DNA of 64,000 bases from Nephrocerus scutellatus (taxonomy: Eukaryota > Arthropoda > Insecta > Diptera > Pipunculidae). The notes under the pieces were generated by a model that made no database searches, was not told the origin of the DNA, and saw only the letters and a program-made list of their open reading frames with translations. Every line of letters starts with the position of its first letter. Position 1 is the first letter of the stretch. The position numbers and the translations under genes are program-made. The DNA lies in NCBI GenBank assembly GCA_947095585.1, contig OX352762.1, positions 42,518,537 to 42,582,536 on the forward strand. Reading direction: 5' to 3'. Positions 57,166 to 64,000 of this stretch are shown one piece after another.

Positions 57166-57839
57166 CGCAATGAGGACGGTACGCAGAGTTTGCATGGTCC
57201 GCTATCATCGTCGTTAGTGTGGCCAGGAATGTTTCGATAAAGTTCTCCATCTACGAATGTGAAATCAGGGAATTTCTCAGACTTCTGTCTTCTTTATCTC
57301 GACCAGCCTTGCTATGTACCAATTGTACTTTTCGGTGTCCACATTTGTTCTGAGTTAAAAGCCCACGTTTTTCTTGTGGAATAAAAGAAGAAAATGATTT
57401 TTTTTCTCTGCGCATATACTTTGTAAATATACACACAAGATAGAAATAGAAATAATTGCTAATATTAATTGTGGGGAGCATTTTAGGTAATAAAACTATA
57501 CCAATATACGTAAGACTTTCCACACTAATAGTTAAAAAAATTTAAATGCGCCCCACGTTTTAAGTTAAAGAATATTTAAATTAGTTCTAGTATGTATGTT
57601 CACTATGCCATACGCAGAGAAAAAAATTACTTTCTTTGTTTTAGCCCACAAGAAAAGAACTAATCAAAAATTTTTATTTTATAGCATTATTTAATTCATT
57701 TGAAGAAGTCTTCCTAGACACACTCTAATATAAGTTAACCGATATTAGTTTCTCCATTAGCTTGATTGCTGATCTGGACAGCAATTACCGAGGCAATCAT
57801 GCCTATCACACAAGGTGATATTCACTAGTGGAACCACTA
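57166..57839. other. no recognised gene
   Basis: 57166-57330 may be the decayed integrase zinc domain. The rest is AT-rich. I see nothing supportable. Confidence 0.35.
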
Positions 57840-58310
57840 TCTCGAGGCAAAGAGAAGAGAAGTTTAAAAGCTCTTTAACAAGACCAAACGAACAAATACC
57901 TGGACGGCCTATTGAACTTCCCTACTACATCACTACACAAAGATTAGCAAAAGAAACAGAGAGAATTTTGTAAAACCATTGACAAACTGCCAAGTGCGTG
58001 GCGACTTCATAAAGATCCACAAAAATCAGTCAAAGAACCAAACGGTTAACTGACAACCTCAAGACAAGAAACTCTTGACTGGTTAGTAAATAGTAATTTC
58101 TCAATTGTTTAATACTAGGCAACCAAGAAGAAAATGGCGACATTAATACGCAACCTTACCTTATCCCAACCGAGGCCCACATGCGCTCAAATAGTATTCT
58201 CGCCTCCGGAGGAGTTAGCTGGGAAGTAAATTCATTCGGCTTATACAAATCTCCAGGCGGAGACGGGATATACCCAATAAGTTTGTATTTTTGTAGTCCC
58301 GATGGGTGGC
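57840..58310 (+). pseudogene. LOA/R1-type LINE fragment
   Basis: Encodes the linker before RT (CKTIDKLPSAWRLHKDPQKS, QETLDWLVN) and, in another frame, WEVNSFGLYKSPGGDGIYPI, the RT fingers of LOA/R1-type LINEs. It ends there. Not contiguous with the LINE at 46251-48662. Confidence 0.65.
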
Positions 58311-58322
58311 GCTGGATCCATA

Positions 58323-58395
58323 CTATCACGGCGACATTAGCACCAGAGGGCCGATTTTGCTCTGGTGCCATCTGGTGCTGATGTCGCCGTGATAG
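58323..58395. repeat. snapback hairpin
   Basis: The 25-bp arm CTATCACGGCGACATTAGCAC... (58323-58347) and its inverse (58371-58395) match with one mismatch around a 23-base spacer. The spacer carries another CTCTGGTGCCA, so the right arm is partly duplicated. It begins where the LINE fragment ends. Confidence 0.9.
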
Positions 58396-58560
58396 AAAGG
58401 ATTCCGAAGCAATATGGTGATTATTATTTGCTTTGTTTGAATCACATCTAATGCATCTGATCGGCAGCGACAATTGCTCACCACATGGATGATTTTAGTT
58501 TTTTGTGTCTGCTCGTGCCCGTGGCTGGCTGGTCAGATATTGTGATAAATTTTTAACCCA

Positions 58561-59410
58561 ATTCCCAAAGCCCGATTTTATGTAAATTACACACATGTAT
58601 ATTTCCGATGAAAACACTTTCTATTAAAATTTGGGGCCCTTCGAGCCTCAGTGCCGAGGGTGTCAGTCTCCGATGGAAAAGACTTTTTGTAAAAATTTTT
58701 GAGTGAACGGGCTCTGAGGCCCGCGGGTAACCCATAACTTTTTTTTTAAAAATGAGCCCGATTTTCTTCAAATTTTAAACACATGTGTATCACTGATGGA
58801 CTAAAATTATACATTTTTTTAGAGTGATCGGGCCCTGAGTCCCGAGAAGAGCCCATATAAATTTTTAAAAACAAGCCCGATTATGTTCACATTTTAAACG
58901 AACTGATGGACAAAACTTGTTGCTGTACATTTTTTGGAGTGAGGCCCGAAGGGTGCCCATATACATTTTTTTTTAATAAGCCCGATTTTCACCAAATTTT
59001 AAACACATGCTCTCCGATGGACAAAACTTTTTTAACAGTTTTGGAGTGATTGGGCCCTGACGCCCGAGGTGTGCCCATATAATTTTTTTAAAAATTAACC
59101 CAATTTTCTTTAAACTTTATAATCTCTGATTGACAAAACTTTTTGTAAAATTTTTGGAGAGATCGGGCGCTAAGGCCCATATAAGTTTTTTAAAAATAAA
59201 AATTTTTGTTAAATTTTTGGAGCGCATGAAGTGAATTTTCTTTAAATTTTAAACACTTATGTATCACTGATGGACAAAACTCTTTTTAAATTAGCACGAT
59301 TTTTTTCAAATTTTAAATATATATGTATCTGCGATGGACAAAACTTTTTTTTAACAGTTTTGGAGACTATGGGCCCTGAGGCCCAATTTTTTTTTAAAAT
59401 TTACCCGATG
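58561..59410. repeat. GGGCCC-rich satellite (~115 bp units)
   Basis: About seven diverged units, each with AGCCCGATTTTCTTCAAATTTTAAACACATG, CGATGGACAAAACTTTTT and GGGCCCTGAGGCCCGAGG (written here as separate motifs). The last motif is self-complementary (GGGCCC, GGGCCTCAGGGCCC-like). Unit lengths vary through deletions. Related pieces lie at 49860-50040 and 53361-53577, and in the Helitron at 61900-61945. Confidence 0.8.
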
Positions 59411-59536
59411 ACACATGTGTTCTGTATAGTAACATTGTAAACATAAATAACATACACAAATGTAAACTGACATAATGAATAAACAGCACTTTGCTTTACG
59501 TCTTTGACAACGATGTTTCAACGTGGTGTCAGAAGT
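59411..59536 (+). promoter_or_regulatory. LTR end and primer-binding site of Mag-like element
   Basis: TGGTGTCAGAAGT at 59524-59536 is a primer-binding sequence used by several Ty3/gypsy groups, three bases after a possible LTR end TTTCA. The LTR start may be TGT near 59417; AATAAACAG is a possible polyadenylation signal. Confidence 0.45.
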
Positions 59537-59724
59537 CTAAAATAAAAATTAGTCGGAAACCATCGGAGTTATTATTTAATTTTTAATAGTGTAAAATATA
59601 AAAATAAACTGATAATATCGTCATTTTCAAGTTTTTACACAAAGTTTCTCACGAAAATCAACATTTTATATCATCAGAACAAAAAAAAGTGGAACACATA
59701 TTTTTTATTAACAACGAAATAAAG

Positions 59725-60470
59725 ATGGTTGGTGATGAAGAAAACACAAATGCCGGTTTTGAGACCACCGAAATTCTTAAATATAAATGGACCAATGTCG
59801 ATCACGTGGAATAATTTCATGCAGCAGTACGAATGGTTTGCTGAGGCTGCGCAACTGAATAAAAAATCAGGATCTATTCAGGTAGCTACGTTCATGTCAT
59901 CGCTGGGAATTGATGGAGTAAATATTTTTAATTCGTTCAATTTAACAAAAGACGACAGCAAAAATTAAGTTAAAATTCAAGCAAAATTTAACGAATATTT
60001 CGTGCCAAAATTGAACATCACATTTTTTTGAACGCTATGAGTTTAACAAAATGGTTCAAGATGAAACATCTTTCGACGAATTTTTAACTAAAATCCAGTT
60101 AAAAGCAAAGTAGTGTGATTTTAAAGATCTCAACGATGATTTGGTTCGTGACAAAATAGTCGTGGGAATTACTAATGGTGCAGTGCGCGAAAAACTTTCT
60201 TTAGAAGACCTGACGTAAGCTAAAGCCATACAAATATGTCGAGTTAGTGAAATAACTACCAAACAACTGAATAAATTCGATAATATACAAATAAAAACAG
60301 TAGATAATATATTGTGCAGGAAATATAAAAATAATACAAAACCCGAAGTTACATCAGTTTGGAACAATTCACGGCAAAAAATCTTGTCCAGCTTATTAAA
60401 AAAACATGTGACAAATGTAACCATAAAGGCCACTTCGTAAAGTTTTGCTATTCGAAAAAAGTTAACCTCA
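59725..60470 (+). pseudogene. gag of Mag-like gypsy element
   Basis: 59729-59968 encodes NINGPMSITWNNFMQQYEWF and VATFMSSLGIDGVNIFN, a Mag-type capsid. Two ATGs compete; the productive frame is the one from 59729. After a stop and shifts, 60050-60290 continues (SFDEFLTKIQLKAK). A CCHC knuckle, CDKCNHKGHFVKFC, lies at about 60409-60450. Confidence 0.8.
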
Positions 60471-62421
60471 TTGGAGATGAAAACAAATCTATTCGAGATG
60501 ATGCAACCCATTCGGAGTTAGAGAATGAATTATCAAACTTTTGCGTAAATTCCATTACAAATAAAGACAACGAAAATAGTTACTACGAAGCTGTTAAGCT
60601 AAATAATGCCATTAGCATTAATTGCAAGCTAGACACCGGAGCGCAGTGTAACATTCTTCCCAGCTTCCCAAAACTATTGTTGATAAAATTGAAGTAAAAA
60701 TTGATTAGTCACATACAAAAAGAATTCTAATGTTTGGCGATCATCCAATCGGGGTAGTGTGAGAAAATTCTGATTGTAAAGTGCGAAATAAAAATTATAG
60801 TGGTAGATGCAAATGTCAGCCCAATAAAATTCAAAAAGCTAAGTATTTTACTATTAGACTGCAAAAAAGTGTTTTGGCAAATACGTCTCAGAGAGAACAG
60901 AAAAATATTTAACTATGGCAACACCTTGGGGGCGATATTCGTTCAAACGGCTACCGTTACATGAGTCGAATTCTGGGAGAGTTTGAAAACACTGAAGTTT
61001 CAATGGACGATATACTAATTTTCGCCGAGACAAAGGAAAAGCTAAGGGACATTACAAACGCGTTGTGAGGAAGTTGAATCATGTGGGACTAAAATTAAAT
61101 AAGGAAAAATGCATTTTCGAGGCTACCGAAATAAAATTCCTAGGACATCGTTTAATGGAAGCGGTCTATCTGCAGATTCGGAAAAAATTCTGGCAATCAA
61201 TAATCTGAAGGAACCTACTAATAAAAAGGAACTGCAAAGGATATTAGGAATGGCCACATATTTGGGCCAATTCATTGACAATATATCCGGTATAACACAG
61301 CAATTGCCAGCTGTTTTTTGTGGACGGAGGAACAAGAGGCGGCATTTCAAATGCTAAAGAAAAATTTTCAGCAACGCCTGTTTTGAAGTTTTTGACGCTA
61401 AAGCGGACGTCACATTACAAGTAGATGTAAACAGCAAAATCTTTGGGGCTGTACTTCTGCAAAATGAGTAGCCAGTCGCATATGTATTAAAGGCGTTGAC
61501 TCCTGCCCAGCTAAACTATCCACAGATAGAAAAGGGGGCGGGTGCTATACGATATGCCTGCCAGAAATTCCATTCATATATATACGGTAAGAGGCTGACT
61601 ATAGAGTCTGACATTAAACCTTTGGAAATAATCTTCCAAAAGCTAATTCATACGGCACCACAAAGATTGCAACGAATCTTGTTTGACGTCATGCCTTATT
61701 CACCAAATATCTATATATAAAAAAGTGAAACTTTGTGTGTATGTATGTCCTGTATGGACTGCCAAACCCTTCAACCGATCGCGTTCTAACTTTGCATATG
61801 GGTTTTCTACCATAATAGGCACTTAATAGGCATATTTTGAAAGTGGTCGGACTCCTAGGTCAAGGGGTCACCATTTTACAAACTGCATACAGGTGTTTTA
61901 AAAAAATTAACCCGATTTTCTTCAAATTTTATACACTTGAGTCGCGAAAACTGCATTTGTTTGATTAGTAGTTATTTTATTTTACACACAGGGAATGTAA
62001 AATGTTAATATCAGCCACATTTTTAAACTGAATTTTATGAAATTTTTAAGAATTGTGATTGCCGGTAGGGGAAAGTTATAGGTATAGGATAGATGGAAAG
62101 GGAGAAGGTAAAATTTTAACATGAGATTTACAAACGTATTTTTAAAAAAATGTCAACGTAAATTATTGGCAGGTGAGGGAAGGTTATAGGCTATAGTACT
62201 TCCGTCACCCCGGGGGTTCATGTGTGCGGGTAGCAAAGCGCCCGGGAACAGCTAGTAAATTATAAAAAAGGGACAGGTCTTTATATCGCAGATATTTTCA
62301 GTCGGGATTGCAAGAACAGCATAAATCCAGATGAAGAGGAGTTACAGGTTCATATAGTATTGAAAATGTCAAAAAAGCTTCTTCGACGGAAGAAGATGTA
62401 CAACTTCAAAGCTTAATTTCA
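60471..62421 (+). pseudogene. protease, RT remnant and RNase H of Mag-like element
   Basis: 60590-60697 holds the protease motif CKLDTGAQCNILP. The RT is mostly deleted; 60900-61350 keeps traces (MDDILIFAETKE-like and NKEKCIFEATEIKFLGHR). RNase H follows at 61370-61709 (LQVDVNSKIFGAVLLQ, AIRYACQKFHSYIYGKRL, ESDIKPLEII). A Helitron splits it at 61709/62256, after which GTGLYIADIFSR continues the same frame. Stops elsewhere make it dead. Confidence 0.8.
61710..62255 (+). mobile_element. non-autonomous Helitron, 546 bp
   Basis: It begins TCTATATATAAAAAAGTG and ends CCCGGGAACAGCTAG, with a CGGG/CCCG hairpin just before the end, inserted between A and T. Removing it restores an uninterrupted codon frame of the host pol, which fixes both ends to the base. 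Contains one unit of the GGGCCC-type satellite's CCCGATTTTCTTC motif. No coding capacity. Confidence 0.93.
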
Positions 62422-63560
62422 GTGGTAATGAACGGAGTACCTGCTAATGTAAAGCATTATTGGAATTTTCAAGACAGAATCTCGTACTATGGCGGAGTTT
62501 TGTTTCAATGGAACAGAGGTAATAATTCCAAAGGATCAATCATATTACGCAGTATTCAATCTGGGCATTTCGGTGAACAAAAGTGTATCAGATTGGCACG
62601 CGAAAACGTCTATTGGACAGGAATGAGTACTGATATCGTCGAATATACGCAAATGTAGCATCTGCTAGTCTATGCAACCATCAAAACCTAAAGAACCGTT
62701 GATGCTAAAGGAAGTTCCCAGTCTACCATTTGAAACAGTAGGAGTAGGTATTTTCTATTTCCAGGGACAAGAATATTTGTTACTGGCCGATAGTTATTCC
62801 GGAATCTTCGACTTTGAAAAATTGAAGCATGGCACAACTGGTGCGGTCATCAAGAAGCAAAAGTTCTGGTTCTCTGTGCACGGTATACCAGTCACTATCG
62901 AAAGTGATAATGGACCCCAATTTGCCAGCAAATAATTCAGAGATTTTGTGAGAGACTGGTCGATAAATCATCGCACATCATCGCCTAATTATCCTAGATC
63001 AAACGGATTAAGTAAGCGATACGTACAGATAGCGAAAAATATGTTGAAAAAATGTGCTAAGGATAGCTCAGACATCCATCTGGCGTTGTTAAATTATCGC
63101 AACGCACCTAAAAAAAACGAATTAGGTTCACCTAATCAACGTTTAATGAGTAATACCAGATCGACGTTACCGGTTTCCATAAAAAAAATTAACACCGAAA
63201 ATTGTTGAGTATGACGTTAAAGAAGAGTTGACAAGAATTCGAAAAAAAAAGTTTACGCTGACCAGAAAACAAAAGTTTCTAAAGAATTTAGGCCTGGAGA
63301 AAAAGTTCGTATACAGGATGGTCACCGTAAATGGATCGGAGCAAAAGTTGAAAGCTCTACGGATTATCCGCGTTCATATAATGTTCGTGCCAACAACGGT
63401 AAATCATATCGTCGCAACACTATTCACATTTATAAAACGAAAGCAGAAATTAAACAGGAACTCAAGTTAGCCGTAGATAGCAGTCCAAACACTTCAAGCA
63501 TACCAGATCACGAGGGCACATTTCGAATAACATGCGATAATAGTATCAGCCGAGGATGCA
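62422..63560 (+). pseudogene. integrase of Mag-like element
   Basis: The zinc domain comes first (SGHFGEQKCIRLARENVYW; its Cys pair is partly lost after a stop near 62656). The core is 62672-62935, LLLADSYSGIF (first Asp) and ESDNGPQF (second Asp), and 62948-63208, where the catalytic Glu expected in SNGLS-E-RYVQIA is Lys. The C-terminal region (VRIQDGHRKWIGAKV) follows in another frame to about 63560. No 3' LTR was identified. Confidence 0.82.
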
Positions 63561-63721
63561 ATCTCATTTGAATAACTCTCCAACATCAACAAACGATGAG
63601 GTCAGAAACAACAAGGTATGGAAGAATTATAAAACCACAACGTTTAGATTTATAAAGTAGTTTTAAGCATTAACCATAATTGAAATTAAAAAAAAAATAG
63701 CGGTCACAGTAAATGAAGTTT

Positions 63722-64000
63722 GAAATTTTGACTGGAAGAAGCCGAAATATATACGAGTTCCTACCAAAAACTTTCCACTACTGTAGACACACGACCTATT
63801 GTATTCTGCTCTACAAGTCACTACACACACCCGTGTATGTATAGACTGAAAAAACCACATTTTACTTTGCAACCATTTAGGCTTTAAATAAATCGATAGC
63901 GATGCATAGATTAAGTATTTTTTTCATTATTCCCAGGGGTAGTATCCCCTATGAATGAAAAAATTACGCTATCGCAAGCCGAGCGCTAACCAATTGTCTT
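63722..64000 (-). repeat. dispersed repeat, copy 2
   Basis: Inverse complement of 41745-42165 without that copy's ~110-bp insertion. It reaches the window edge, so its full length is unknown. No coding sequence. Confidence 0.85.

Noticed and set aside
58156..58473. 105-codon minus-strand frame
   Set aside because: It is antisense to LINE RT coding sequence and runs through the snapback hairpin.

Overview
This is insect genomic DNA dominated by transposable elements. It is AT-rich. The evidence for an insect is the mix of families: Ty3/gypsy elements of the 17.6/297, gypsy (errantivirus-like) and Mag types, BEL/Pao, jockey-, LOA- and RTE-type LINEs, a DD41D mariner, Helitrons and tRNA-derived SINEs. 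One host gene, represented by two exons, resembles an insect-only protein family. I cannot name the order or species. No bacterial features such as operons or ribosome binding sites are expected or seen. Coding features are eukaryotic, and almost all are broken.

Layout. 1-7745: large duplicated blocks made of a ~500-bp repeat unit, a minus-strand gypsy-like element with short LTRs and a SAP-domain gag, and minus-strand jockey-group LINE pieces. 9868-10944: an uninterrupted mariner transposase, the only long undamaged gene. 12208-12402: a 50-bp tandem repeat. 13741-19915: a minus-strand 17.6-like gypsy element with a 1,624-bp internal tandem duplication. 20018-23850: a 118-bp satellite split by a jockey insertion with target-site duplication. 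24535-28775: mariner, Helitron, SINE, BEL/Pao, LINE and gypsy remnants, several nested.

29454-40393: a SAP-gag gypsy-like element whose pol and 3' flank, including the end of a host exon, were tandemly duplicated as a ~3.8-kb block. The second copy was later hit by an LTR element that left a 1,194-bp solo LTR. 40049-41558 (minus): two exons of a host gene with compatible splice phase and a MITE in the intron. 41745-48662: dispersed repeats, gypsy pol with a solo LTR, a SINE head and a LOA-type LINE. 49040-53360: LTR-leader fragment, Helitron material and an errantivirus-like gag-pol. 53361-59410: Helitron pieces, minisatellites, an RTE insertion, an unusual array of hairpins with a shared loop, a gypsy integrase, a LINE fragment, a snapback and a GGGCCC-rich satellite. 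59411-63560: a Mag-like gypsy element with a Helitron inserted cleanly between two bases of its pol. 63722-64000: an inverted copy of the repeat at 41745-42165.

The genes do not work together as a pathway. The main content is the order of events: nested insertions dated by target-site duplications, tandem duplications with filler or microhomology at the joins, and lesions shared between copies that show which elements were already dead when copied. No complete new biological system is evident. The most unusual signals are the three-unit hairpin and peptide-like array at 54974-55795, the hairpin cluster beside each copy of the short LTR, and the filler-joined segmental duplication.
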